Below are positions 47,101-52,165 of a stretch of DNA of 64,000 nucleotides, piece by piece. The notes under the pieces are model-generated. The model searched no databases. It saw only the letters and a program-made list of their open reading frames with translations, and was not told the DNA's origin. Numbering within the stretch: the stretch's first letter is position 1; each line of letters starts with the position of its first letter. Source of the stretch: Trebouxia sp. TZW2008 (taxonomy: Eukaryota > Chlorophyta > Trebouxiophyceae > Trebouxiales > Trebouxiaceae); NCBI GenBank assembly GCA_002118135.1, contig BDIU01000176.1, forward strand, positions 186,001 to 250,000, read 5' to 3'. The position numbers and the translations under genes are program-made.

Positions 47101-50100
47101 CATTCCATTGGCAAAAGCAGCTCAGATTGAGTGTCTCACCTGAGCTGCGAGGATACCAGTTGGGTTTGCGTGCTGCAGGTGATACACTCCCAGCCACTGT
47201 GAAGAGCCCAGCCAAAGTGACCTTCTTATTAGGTCTATCTGCCACAAGTACAGCACCAGAATATGCACACCTGTATTACACACACATATGGCAATTGTTG
47301 CTACGCTTTGCAAATTCTTTTTGCGAGTCTCCTTGAGCAATATCTCATTCCTAACAATCTGAGATGAAATGTGAAGCGCTCAGCCAAAGTGACCTTGTTA
47401 TCAGGTCTATCTGCCACAAGTACAGCACCAAAATGCGCACACCTGCATTGTACATACACATTGCAAATCTTGTTTACTTTGCAAATTTTGTTCCAAGTCT
47501 TCTTTGGCAACATCTGATCCCAACAAAATTGAGATCAAGTGTGAAGCGCCCAGCCACAGGGATTGCCTTATCAAGCCTATCTGCCACAAGTACAGCACCA
47601 AAATGTGCACAACTGCATTGATCACATACACTCCAACTTTCATTCCGCTTTTGACCTGTTTGAGAGGTTTGATACTGTAGCGGGCTAACACAAAAGTGGC
47701 CCAGGCCCAAGCAAAGCTGCCTTTGCATGTTTAGCCTGGTGCAGGAATTGTTTTCTCACAGAGCATCAATCATGATGACTTGCGTTGCAGGGAACAATGT
47801 GACGCTTGAAAGAAGTCTTGATGCAGACACATTGATATAGACAACATGAAGCTGCAGCGCGTTGCACAGGGCCTAACGCTTCTGCACAAATTGCATACTT
47901 CCCAGGCTGCCTCTTTAGACACAGGCTCCTGTCATGACGCCCAACCGCATTGACTTTGTTTTTTCCTTTTTTTTGTTTTCTTGCATCCTGGGAGGAGCAA
48001 AGCACTTGCAGGTTTATTGGGATACATGAAGCAGCAGCCCAAGTCTTAGAAATAACAAAGAAGTTGCAGAAAGGGCTGTTCTTGTACCTGTGTAGACCTG
48101 GATTACCCGCATACTTCTGCTTCCTGCAGGGCTGAGGGCAGACGCTGACCAGGCCATCACCGAACAGCCCAGAAGAAGAAGGTAGGGCAGAGACAGCAGC
48201 GAGGGCCATGCAACAGCTGCCAATGTTAATGCCAGCATGGCCAGAGTGCCAGCATTGGTGTAGCCTGCAACACACAAGTTACTTGCTAGCATGGCCAAAG
48301 TCACAGCATTGCTATAGTGTGCAATGATCATCCATTGTTGCAGGCTGACATCATGATTGCAAAAGCAAGAGCCATGTGATAGCTGCTCCAGGTGATTGCC
48401 AGCGTGACCAGGGTCCCAGCATTGCTGTAGCCTACAGAGCACACACATGGTTGCAAACTGACATCATGACTGCAAAAGCAAGAGCTGTGCGACATGATAT
48501 GATGGGTTTAGGTGGGATATGATAGCACGGCCAAAGTGCCAGCATTGCTGTAGCCTACATTGCACGTGCAAAGCTGCGGATTGACAATGCTTCTGCCAAA
48601 GCCTGACACTGTACATGATTGATTGAACGTTGCGCGCTATACTTTTGCAGACATGCGTGTCAACACAACAACCCAAAGTGCATGGTACAGTAAGCTCACA
48701 CTCTGCTTGCGCAAAGTAAGTATCACTAGCGAGGTGGGTGTTTGCGTTGCATTCGCTTTGTCCATCATTGCATGCACAGGCGCTCAAGTCCACTGCTTGG
48801 TGTCCTCATTCAGGTTGCCAGGGTACATTCAGGTTGCTCAAATCAGCATGCAGTTGCCAACTAAATTCTGGCAGGCACAGTGACAAGTGCGATGCAACTG
48901 TATCGAAAATCGAAATCAGGACCGAACTGCTTGGGAGACAGTTGATTGCTCCGTTACATACCTAGCTGGGCCTGCTGAGCCTGTCTGACACTTGTTCAGA
49001 ATGAAAGTGAGACATCAAAATGCTCAGCTAGTCAGCATGAAAAGCTCACTTGCAGCCCTCAGCAGTGTTGGACTAACTGAAAACCTGCTGGTGCTGCGCT
49101 CCAGGGTCTGAGGCCCCATCAGGGCTTCTTGCAGAACTGGCAGCTGGTTTTGGCCATTTTGAGGGCTCCTCAATTCTAAGGAAGCCGCCAGTAGGGCAAG
49201 TGCTGGAGCAGCAATGACCTGTGCAGGCAGAAGAAGAAGCATCAGGAAGAAAGAAGAGGAAGAAGGGCAATCTTGGCAAGAGTTAGGGCTGATGTAGCCA
49301 GTTTCAAAACTCCACAAGTCTAGGGAAGCTGCAAGCGAGGCAAGGGCTTGGGCAGCTATAATCTGAATTCAGTGAAGAAGACAACCAAGAGGAAAAGGAA
49401 GAAGAGGACGACGAGGACAATCAGTGTAGGGGAGGGAAATGAATCACAGAAGGAAGCAGGATTGATGTGCTTTGGCAAGCCAGCCACAGAGCGTTGACTC
49501 TGTTGCACATAAGCTTCTTTCAAACATGGTGACAGCTGTGGTGGTTGCCCTCAACTGCCAAGTGACTATAGGTTGCAACCGTACACTGACAGCTGACCTC
49601 TTCTGTAAAGAAATATGCAACAGGTGTATGAGCGTTTGCTGCTTTGGTGCACTCCACACCACAAATACCACTAGATCAAAAATCAGTTATTGACACAAAC
49701 ACAGCTTGCAGCAAATGTACATTTAAATAGGCATGGCACTGCTGGACCAAATCTGTGATTGAAAGGGGGGTTTGTCTAGAGGGTTTTGCTGCTCAGCTGA
49801 AAGTATTTGCCCTTTTCATTGCGTGATGTAAACCATTATTGCACCACACATCACAAGTGTTAGAAGATTAAGCACTTCTGGGCAAGAGTCCTGACCAGTA
49901 TGGTGTTCTTGATTCTGTGTGCTTTGCTGAGGCCCAGCAGCTGCAGAACTCGTTTGGTCTGAGGATCTGTGGCCCAGTCAGCATTGCCAGCAGCATAGAT
50001 GATCTGAAGGATGATTTGACCGACGAGCAGAGCTGCAGCACTAGTGACCAGAGCACCCCAGATGGATTGCTCAACTTTGCCAGATGCAGACCTTGCATGG

Positions 50101-50398
50101 CTTCGAATGTAGATCAGGGCCCAAGCGAAGAAGAATAGCAAGAAAACAAGGCCTGTATACACAGCGCGACCTTGTTTCAAGTGTGAAAGCAGCAGTATCA
50201 GTAGCATATGCAGCGTTTCCGAAAGCAGCTTAGCTCACAACGATGGGGCTGCTTTAGGTTCGTGTGGAGGTCTGGTGACTTACCCACGAGGCTGTAGTTT
50301 GTGTACGCGACGAATACAGTGCTTGCACCAACCAAAATTGCATAGCGGCGCGGTAGCCCGTTATCGATTTCGCTGTTGTCGGAATCCAACACTGGCAT
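12384..50398 (-). CDS. PIEZO: PIEZO-type mechanosensitive ion channel
   Basis: One 38-kb gene of at least 40 short exons. It starts with ATG at 50398 and stops at TAG 12384-12386. Decisive features are the anchor motif PF-x2-E-x6-W (PFIYELRAVLDW, about 18198-18162), followed by LKLFDWLKLEDI; the WVPLIVFSSGNPTY outer/cap junction helix; the inner pore helix GITGLYITFVFGIGR; and the C-terminal MYEDLPTTKRLI...LEEELYWALINIYRSP block. Upstream exons give repeated hydrophobic helix groups with amphipathic linkers, as in the PIEZO blades, and a Gln/Ala/Arg coiled segment. The protein is a trimeric plasma- or vacuolar-membrane cation channel gated by membrane tension in characterised relatives. Most exons have tandemly duplicated relatives nearby (separate entries), so exact exon usage cannot be fixed by eye. 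An assembly gap falls at 41561-41620. Family size is about 2,000-3,000 residues and the exon sum is compatible with that. Confidence 0.9.
13063..13150 (+). repeat. Hexanucleotide microsatellite (CAAAGG)n in a PIEZO intron
   Basis: About thirteen units of GGCAAA lie in the intron upstream of the last PIEZO exon. Two near the right end carry a G-to-T or G-to-A change. On the minus strand it reads as Ala-Phe or Leu-Pro repeats, which I do not take as coding. Confidence 0.95.
13420..13830 (-). repeat. PIEZO: Overlapping tandem copies of a PIEZO C-terminal segment
   Basis: GACCCTAAGGG(T/C)GAGGATCC plus AAGGCGGACCCA occurs near 13640 and 13765 (minus strand reads DPKGEDPGQGGP). The GCAGCTGC..GGCGA..TTTGCAG segment (QLRGDLCSV) occurs near 13590 and 13450. 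At least one set is probably cap exon; which is used is unclear. Confidence 0.6.
14050..15010 (-). repeat. PIEZO: Array of six tandem 42-nt PIEZO mini-exons
   Basis: The plus-strand landmark GCTCAG(C/T) recurs at 14108, 14265, 14415, 14547, 14817 and 14968 (spacings 157, 150, 132, 270, 151). On the minus strand each copy has a pyrimidine tract and AG, then 14 codons reading LAPQTRAELVDILN or a variant (FAPQTRAELLDILN, LAPLTCAELVDILN, LALLTCTELVDILK, LASYTWAELTDIFK). The three copies with the cleanest donor are followed by GTAAGA. All six frames are open and the exon length is a multiple of three. Confidence 0.75.
15010..16060 (-). repeat. PIEZO: Array of six tandem PIEZO cap-exon copies
   Basis: CAGACCAGCT or a near variant recurs at 15061, 15267, 15455, 15639, 15808 and 15998 (spacings 206, 188, 184, 169, 190). 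Minus-strand reading of the first three copies is open and conserved: QKALAALLDDSSAAMSFSW, then SVLRNA or SVLSNA. The fourth has an internal deletion and the last two are more diverged. FSWSVLR resembles the fxWxxxR element of the PIEZO cap. Confidence 0.7.
16636..16830 (+). repeat. Polypyrimidine (TTC/TCC)n tract
   Basis: Two blocks of TTCTTCTTC/CTCCTCC (16636-16720 and 16780-16820) are separated by a duplicated AAAAGAGTGT...ATGACCATG segment, so the tract was itself tandemly duplicated (about 110 bp). It lies in the intron upstream of the cap exon 16604-16400. Confidence 0.8.
17075..17225 (+). repeat. Dispersed repeat family 2, copy 1
   Basis: This matches 26944-27085 in the same orientation: GGCGCTA, then GGxAATTGGTTG.., then TGCTTTCTATGATGGGAATC (the other copy has CGCTTTCTATGGTGGGAATC), then TGCAGG near the end. 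Both copies are in PIEZO introns but 10 kb apart, so this is not a local tandem copy. Confidence 0.55.
17460..17880 (-). repeat. PIEZO: Tandem copies of the PIEZO outer-helix exon
   Basis: The exon at about 17535-17461 has a decayed relative at 17705-17640 (TCTCTTCTTGGGT, then CACTGCTGTTG, with an in-frame stop). A further hydrophobic stretch at 17873-17778 is possibly related. Only the first retains the GNPTY end. Confidence 0.55.
18027..18460 (-). repeat. PIEZO: Second, decayed copy of the PIEZO anchor exon
   Basis: The start of the anchor exon (GGAGGCCGCCATGCATTC) recurs near 18440-18400. Nearby, CTTTTGTGCCCTGCCC and CATGAGTTCAAGG mirror the segment encoding the PF motif. The copy (18455-18320) has lost about ten codons around a TAA and is not continuous. 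Confidence 0.65.
18677..18860 (+). repeat. Tetranucleotide (CAGG/GACG/GACA)n microsatellite
   Basis: This is a compound run of GGCA, GACG and GACA units in the intron between the PIEZO anchor exon and the QLRSGYP exon. It is low complexity on both strands; the open frames across it are artefacts. Confidence 0.95.
19330..20300 (-). repeat. PIEZO: Up to six tandem copies of the PIEZO SLSDITD exon start
   Basis: TGTCTGA(T/C)AG.GA.TGCGC occurs at 19541, 19669, 19836, 20003, 20159 and, diverged, about 20242 (main spacing about 165). Minus-strand copies read SVMSSAQSLSDITDE after TTGGCTTGCAG. The copy at 20043-19960 continues open as ERVVSVDYLGVLP. The one at 19875 stops after DE. The second half of the exon is also duplicated at 19400-19330. 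Confidence 0.7.
20870..21440 (-). repeat. Intronic tandem copies with a CACCCAATGAGCAAAGGGCAGC core
   Basis: GCTGCCCTTTGCTCATTGGGTG occurs at about 20900 and 21110, with surrounding TTGCCCAACTG and GCAGGACTCTGT / GCAAGACTCTGT blocks, and a third weaker copy near 21320-21440. Minus-strand reading gives PNEQRAAM in both main copies. Whether one is a used exon is not clear. Confidence 0.55.
21950..22530 (-). repeat. PIEZO: Four tandem copies of a PIEZO exon, about 150 bp period
   Basis: CTAGCTGCAATCCTT or a variant occurs at 22042, 22194, 22346 and 22492 (spacings 152, 152, 146). The copy ending at 21947 is complete (GLQLGSVESHWQTEADFYAA then a helix). The others read LQLGSVESHWQT or LQLGSVELHWQT and lose the helix part. 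Confidence 0.75.
23510..24035 (-). repeat. PIEZO: Four tandem copies of the QDAASVLERYKRDH exon
   Basis: GCTCCA.CACAGA.GCAGCAT occurs near 23591, 23715, 23851 and 23990 (spacings about 124, 136, 139). Minus-strand readings all keep DAASVL(E/D)RYK(R/Q/H)DH and most are flanked by AG and GT. The first and fourth have the best splice sites, and the third and fourth share SQEDEPASTA. Confidence 0.7.
24800..25085 (+). repeat. Intronic tandem duplication
   Basis: GAGCGCAGATTTGCTGAT, then CACAGCATGCCT..TTGATTCA recurs about 180 bp apart (24815-24880 and 24995-25060). No exon is inside, so the duplication process is not limited to exons. Confidence 0.65.
25930..26000 (+). repeat. Minisatellite (TGGGTGATA)n
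   Basis: Five or more 9-mers of TATGGGTGA type, two slightly changed, in a PIEZO intron. Confidence 0.85.
26944..27085 (+). repeat. Dispersed repeat family 2, copy 2, with telomere-like motif
   Basis: Partner of 17075-17225. Within it, about 26997-27020, is GTAGGGTTTAGGGTTTTGAG, which contains TTTAGGG and TTTTGAGGG-like units resembling plant/algal telomere repeats. It is too short to be a telomere. Confidence 0.55.
27200..27500 (-). repeat. PIEZO: Duplicated end of a PIEZO exon
   Basis: GGGCAGTTGCAGCTTGATG occurs at 27228 and 27382, followed in both by GCTGGAGCA.ACTGCCAGCAAAA. The copy at 27382-27440 belongs to the supported exon (ending FIKLQLPS). The other is a partial copy about 154 bp away. 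Confidence 0.7.
27657..27815 (+). repeat. Dispersed repeat, copy 2 (partner at 631-790)
   Basis: See the partner entry. The element sits in a PIEZO intron and has no evident coding capacity. Confidence 0.6.
28850..29030 (-). repeat. PIEZO: Duplicated start of a PIEZO exon
   Basis: CCAAGTA(T/C)GTGGGCAT, then GCCTGCAAGCAGAAGAAGAACAGGTGAC occurs at 28865 and 28979. The minus strand reads AYAHILGLHSQV and AHAHVLGLHSQD. The second copy then diverges. Confidence 0.75.
29460..29800 (+). repeat. Degenerate ATC/AGC trinucleotide-rich tract
   Basis: Long stretch of CATCATCAGCAACAGCATC-like sequence just upstream (in gene direction) of the exon at 29453. It gives false Asp/Ala or Met/Leu open frames. 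Confidence 0.8.
31655..31905 (-). repeat. PIEZO: Duplicated start of the Ala-rich coiled PIEZO exon
   Basis: GCAGCTGCTGCGGCAGCTGCC occurs at 31750 and 31856, each with GCATTG(C/T)C at the far side. Minus strand: MQVVADEQAAAAA and MQVRAEEQLAAAA. The copy at 31801-31655 is complete; the other stops matching after the Ala run. Confidence 0.7.
32105..32545 (-). repeat. PIEZO: Three tandem, open copies of a PIEZO exon
   Basis: GTTGCACTGA, then CCAGTCATCTTGT.CAGGC..AA(A/G)ATATGGGCCA occurs at 32182, 32323 and 32460 (period about 140). Minus strand: GCNLAHIFGLYKMTGTSGLA, GCNLAHIFRLHKMTGKSGLV and GCILARIFGLYKTISKSELA, all after AG and all open. Only the copy ending at 32105 continues into the full exon. 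Confidence 0.75.
32990..33310 (-). repeat. PIEZO: Partial second copy of the DDLIHAGxLALALYFF exon
   Basis: GAAGAAGTA.AGGGC.AGG.CCAGG.AGCCAGC occurs at 32994 and 33188 (about 194 bp apart). The copy at 33092-32863 is the full exon. The upstream copy reads CTLEDDLIHAGCLALALYFF and then loses homology. Confidence 0.8.
33700..34095 (-). repeat. PIEZO: Partial copies of the ADGNARLLERLNSQ exon
   Basis: The exon 33976-33826 has its end copied at 33760-33705 (ADGNVRLLERFNGQ) and its start copied at 34095-34050 (HYDI then a stop). Confidence 0.7.
35112..35175 (+). repeat. (CAG)n microsatellite
   Basis: About twenty CAG units with one AAC interruption, in a PIEZO intron or poorly supported exon. 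Poly-Gln/Ser/Ala/Cys frames on both strands come from this. Confidence 0.95.
35365..35755 (-). repeat. PIEZO: Near-identical tandem copy of a PIEZO helix exon
   Basis: 35395-35575 and 35610-35755 align at high identity, including CCTAGGGCCTGGCTGCAGAC-type sequence and the CAG acceptor. The supported exon (35562-35365) is complete. The copy keeps 48 open codons, mostly with silent or conservative changes (LLVATF, MAMIAVRMGL), then runs into a TGA where homology ends. Confidence 0.85.
35970..36265 (-). repeat. PIEZO: Short copy of the IDQTERLWQ exon end
   Basis: CTGCCACAGGC(T/G)CTCAG.TTGGT..TCAATGGCTGC occurs at 35974, and a matching block at 36209 belongs to the supported exon 36341-36209. 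Spacing is about 235 bp. Confidence 0.6.
36540..37030 (-). repeat. PIEZO: Partial copies either side of the VDWPDNRK exon
   Basis: CTTGCTGCGGCTTTCCTGCAG occurs at 36867 and 36998, so the exon start (ESRSK) is copied upstream and soon hits a stop. The exon end (SDAASPSDPAQ) is echoed near 36600 as CDAATPADPAQ. Confidence 0.7.
37230..37650 (-). repeat. PIEZO: Copies of the WLRELPQEVREAA exon
   Basis: CTGACTTCCTGCGGAAGCTC occurs at 37445 and 37589 (period about 145), and CACACCTTTGCAGCAAGGTC occurs at 37231 and 37297. The upstream copy has a stop. The donor end is present twice. Confidence 0.7.
38232..38600 (-). repeat. PIEZO: Second copy of the VGVVVLGPLLGRSATAPHHQ exon
   Basis: GCATGAG.CTGCTGGTGGTGAGGGGCT occurs at 38299 and 38520 (about 221 bp apart), each followed by GCAGAACGCCC and CCCACTGCA. 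The upstream copy reads VGVVMLEPLGRSAIAPHHQ and then diverges. Confidence 0.8.
39190..39440 (-). repeat. PIEZO: Partial copy of the AVFWAAMQQP exon
   Basis: ACCAGCCAATGTTGCGAGGCTGTTGCATGGCTAAC (39200-39234) parallels ACCAGCCAATAGCACCAGGCTGTTGCATGGCTGCC (39411-39445), about 211 bp apart. Confidence 0.7.
39949..40265 (-). repeat. PIEZO: Decayed copy of the GALYLFRFGF exon region
   Basis: The exon 40071-39949 and flank (CACACAGACAGTGAT, CTCAGCAAGGCAACCCCCA) have relatives at 40150-40265 (CACACAGACAGTGAT, CTCAGCAAGCCCATCCCCA). Confidence 0.6.
41040..41160 (-). repeat. PIEZO: Duplicated GSHPSSSSG donor end
   Basis: CCTGAAGAAG.TGAAGGGTG.CTGCCA occurs at 41058 and 41115. The minus strand reads GSHPSASS and GSHPSSSS, each followed by GGT. 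Confidence 0.7.
41500..42053 (-). repeat. PIEZO: About four tandem copies of the KACVSFGALAVVLV exon
   Basis: GAGCTCCAAA(T/G)GAC occurs at 41529, 41706 and 41911, and GAGCTGCAATGGAC at 41831. GCAA.ACTGGATGTGGGTGCGC is present at 41740 and 41941. Minus-strand readings: FGKACVSFGALAVVLV, FGKACASFGALAIALL and YMSFGALGVVLR. The array contains the assembly gap. Confidence 0.75.
41561..41620. other. Assembly gap (60 N)
   Basis: Sixty unknown bases. The 15 bases before (41546-41560) and the 15 after (41621-41635) are identical (AGCCCTTACCAGACA), so the gap lies inside a tandem repeat and its true length is unknown. Confidence 1.
42340..42810 (-). repeat. PIEZO: Three copies of the HWALRGFASVHLVTMYLPL exon
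   Basis: CCCTCAA(T/C)GCC.A(A/G)TGCTG occurs at 42473, 42661 and 42788 (spacings 188 and 127). The supported exon is 42490-42340. The next copy reads HWALREFASVHLVTVYLL and then has TGA. The third is short. Confidence 0.75.
43400..43760 (-). repeat. PIEZO: Duplicated LALEPHVQMGxLGSQQVIKSI region
   Basis: GCATCAGACAATGGCTGA.ACAC.CTCAAAAGGCCTT occurs at 43472 and 43640, and GACTTGATCACCTGTTGACT at 43527 and 43690 (period about 165). Identity is high, suggesting a recent event. Confidence 0.8.
43742..47270 (-). other. PIEZO: PIEZO exon block 2: N-terminal blade
   Basis: Exons (approximate): 47270-47140 (LVLYLWQIDLIRRSLWLG, then YHLQHANPTGILAAQ), 46660-46503 (VVHLVALHVSFASLAFLAAA), 46165-46034 (polar acidic loop), 45643-45486 (RLFALVLPFTAGALLNALEG), 44862-44311 (three helices, then a long His/Ser/Gln-rich loop with WHHGRRHSQSHGQG) and about 43926-43742 (ALYYLGFLTLPAVLLWAGLS). 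The alternation of hydrophobic helices and long polar loops is the PIEZO transmembrane-unit pattern. Confidence 0.65.
46985..47665 (-). repeat. PIEZO: Two overlapping arrays on the LWQIDLIRRSLWLG exon
   Basis: TCTATCTGCCACAAGTACAGCACCA occurs at 47234, 47405 and 47577 (spacing about 171), and GTGTCTCACCTGAGC at 46990 and 47131 (about 141). The second and third copies read VRILVLYLWQ-like residues in shifted contexts. Only 47270-47140 contains both halves. Confidence 0.8.
48240..48565 (-). repeat. PIEZO: Four copies of the GYTNAGTLAMLAL exon start
   Basis: CC..AGTGCCAGCATTG.TGTAGCCT or variants occur near 48240, 48295, 48412 and 48533. Minus strand: GYTNAGTLAMLAL, HYSNAVTLAMLA, GYSNAGTLVTLA and GYSNAGTLAVLS. 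Only the first continues into a full exon. Confidence 0.7.
48959..48990 (+). repeat. Short dispersed motif TAGCTGGGCCTGCTGAGCCT
   Basis: A 25-bp core recurs at 6347-6375 (direct) and 52985-53013 (inverted, two or three changes), always in introns of three different genes. Confidence 0.45.
49070..49450 (-). repeat. PIEZO: Second copy of the IAAPALALLAASLEL exon
   Basis: The exon start at 49218 is echoed near 49360-49310 (IIAAQALASLAASLDLW after TTCAG), with a matching purine-rich intron (GAAGAAG..AGGAAGAAG) at 49228 and 49375. Confidence 0.7.
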
Positions 50399-51565
50399 CT
50401 CGACACGCTTCAGCACACACTGACGCGCCTTTCAAGCGCCTCGGACGCGAAACTCAATGCATCATACCCCGCTCTTGACTTGGCGATTGTCTGAGTAGCG
50501 TGCGAGCATGAGTGTAGCACGTCGACGGATCGCATGCGCAATCAGGCTCTCTGCAAAGGCCTACGGTCGTCAATACTCTACGTGCTTGACAAAGCACACC
50601 ATCAAGCTTTGTGCGATGCGCCAAGTTGCTCCTAACACGAGCTGGTACTTAAGCAATATGCACGTTCGGTGCATTCAACCGGACTCAGCCATGTCGGAAC
50701 AGATGTAATCGCCAGCTACGGTTGCAGGTCGGGCCGTCACAAGGCAAGTAAGCGTTACGGGGTGTGTCTAGGTACAGGTTGCATGAAACAAATTATGCGC
50801 ATTTGCATGGTAGGGCAGCATGAGCACAGCAAAGCAGGATTTGTGAGTGTCACTCTGATTTGTGCACTCTGGTTTATTGATTGCAATGCATCCCCGACAA
50901 CATCTCTGACGAGTTTGCTTTTTCAAAGGGTGTATGGCTGCATCAACGAATTCAAACCTACATTGCTTTTAACACTTTCGCTCACATGCCGCTGACAGCA
51001 TGGCACTGGCTGTCTCCAACTTGCTTTGTCACGTTATTGAGTTCTGGACCACTCTCTGTTATTGATTACAGTACAGGATTAGAATTCTGCCTGTTATAGC
51101 CACAGTGACTCCTTCAATCCATGAGAATCAGTGCAGTGTCTGAGAAAATTTAGCAGTGGTCCCTGCAGACTATGCACTTAACAGCTGTCAAACCTGTGTG
51201 ATTCAGCTGAGGCTGGACGACTGGCCAACCTGGCACTCTTTGACAGCAACAATAAATAGAATTGGTCTCCCAAAGATCTATCTCCTGCTGGTTGCTGCCT
51301 TGAGAGCAGCAACTGTGGGCTGCTGCTCCTCATCGTAAATCCTGCTGTGACATCTAATAGTTCTTATTTCAAGCCATGATCAACAACCTCTTCAGCTACT
51401 ACGCTGTGAGCGGCAGAGGTCACATCTTACCAGTTTCGCTTGTCAGCAGGATCACAGAAATAGCTGTGCAATGTTCAAATTCCAAAGGCCAGGCAAGACC
51501 TGATTAACCATCATCTAACCAGTGTAACCGCTGCCTGAGCCGGCTAACCACTAGCTAACCAGAGT
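50399..51565. other. Intergenic region upstream of PIEZO
   Basis: About 1.2 kb between the PIEZO start and the phosphodiesterase stop. It should hold the PIEZO promoter/5' UTR and the phosphodiesterase 3' UTR. Short open frames here show no family resemblance. Confidence 0.5.
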
Positions 51566-52165
51566 TCAGCCTGAAGAAGCAGTGGCCACTGGAGCTGTAG
51601 CTGTCAATCCTGGGAGAGCTTGGGCATAGCCAGTAGTCAGATTGCTGCAAGGCAAGCCTAGCATGCTCAGACTGGTGCAAGCAACTTGGCTGACGCTGAC
51701 CTGCAACACAGTGCAGCTGTTAGACTGCTGCAAGTCAAGCATAGAATGATGATACATGCAACTTGGCTGACCCTCATCTGCAACAAAGTCTAACTGTTGG
51801 ATTGCTGTAAGGCAAACCTAGCACGCTCAAAATGGCAGCACAGTGCAGCTGTTAGATTGCTGCAAGACACTTTAAGCATGCTCCAAGTGGTGTACGCAAT
51901 TTGGCTGTCGCTAACCTGCAACACAATGCAGCTGTAACATTGCTGCAAGGCACGTTAAGTATGTTCACAATGACGCATGCAACTTGGCTATCGCTCACTT
52001 GCAGCAAAATGCAGCTGTCAGATTGCTGCATGACAAGCGTAGAATGACAATGCATGCAACTTGGCTAACGCTGACCTGCATCAAGGTTCACCTGTTAGGT
52101 TGCTGCAGGACACAACTTGGATGCTCAAAATGGTACATGCAACCTGGCTGATGCGCGTTTGCAGC
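51566..52165 (-). repeat. Five to six copies of the SQVACxxLSxxxxxCSNLT exon
   Basis: GCAACTTGGCT(G/A)ACGCTGACCTGCA or a variant occurs near 51680, 51755, 51895, 51980, 52058 and 52138. Minus strand: VSVSQVACTSLSMLGLPCSN (last exon), VSDSQVACVIVNILNVPCSN, TRISQVACTILSIQVVSCSN and shorter relatives, each with an AG acceptor. Confidence 0.7.

Larger units (their letters stand above)
48104..50398 (-). other. PIEZO: PIEZO exon block 1: N terminus and first blade helices
   Basis: Exons: 50398-50284 (MPVLDSDNSEIDNG then a helix ending TNYSLV), 50152 to about 49902 (two helices with GQIILQIIYAAGNADW, like the first conserved PIEZO block), 49218-49085 (IAAPALALLAASLEL plus a polar loop) and 48264-48107 (AWPSLLSLPYLLLL, like the PSLxSLPYLxxF helix of PIEZO). 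The ATG at 50398 is chosen because the in-frame codon at 50416 is GTG. The phase-1 join of exons 1 and 2 gives SLVGLVFLLFF. Confidence 0.75.

Noticed and set aside
50508..51340. Short plus-strand frames upstream of PIEZO
   Set aside because: No recognisable family, no splice pattern, and they lie in what should be promoter and 3' UTR.
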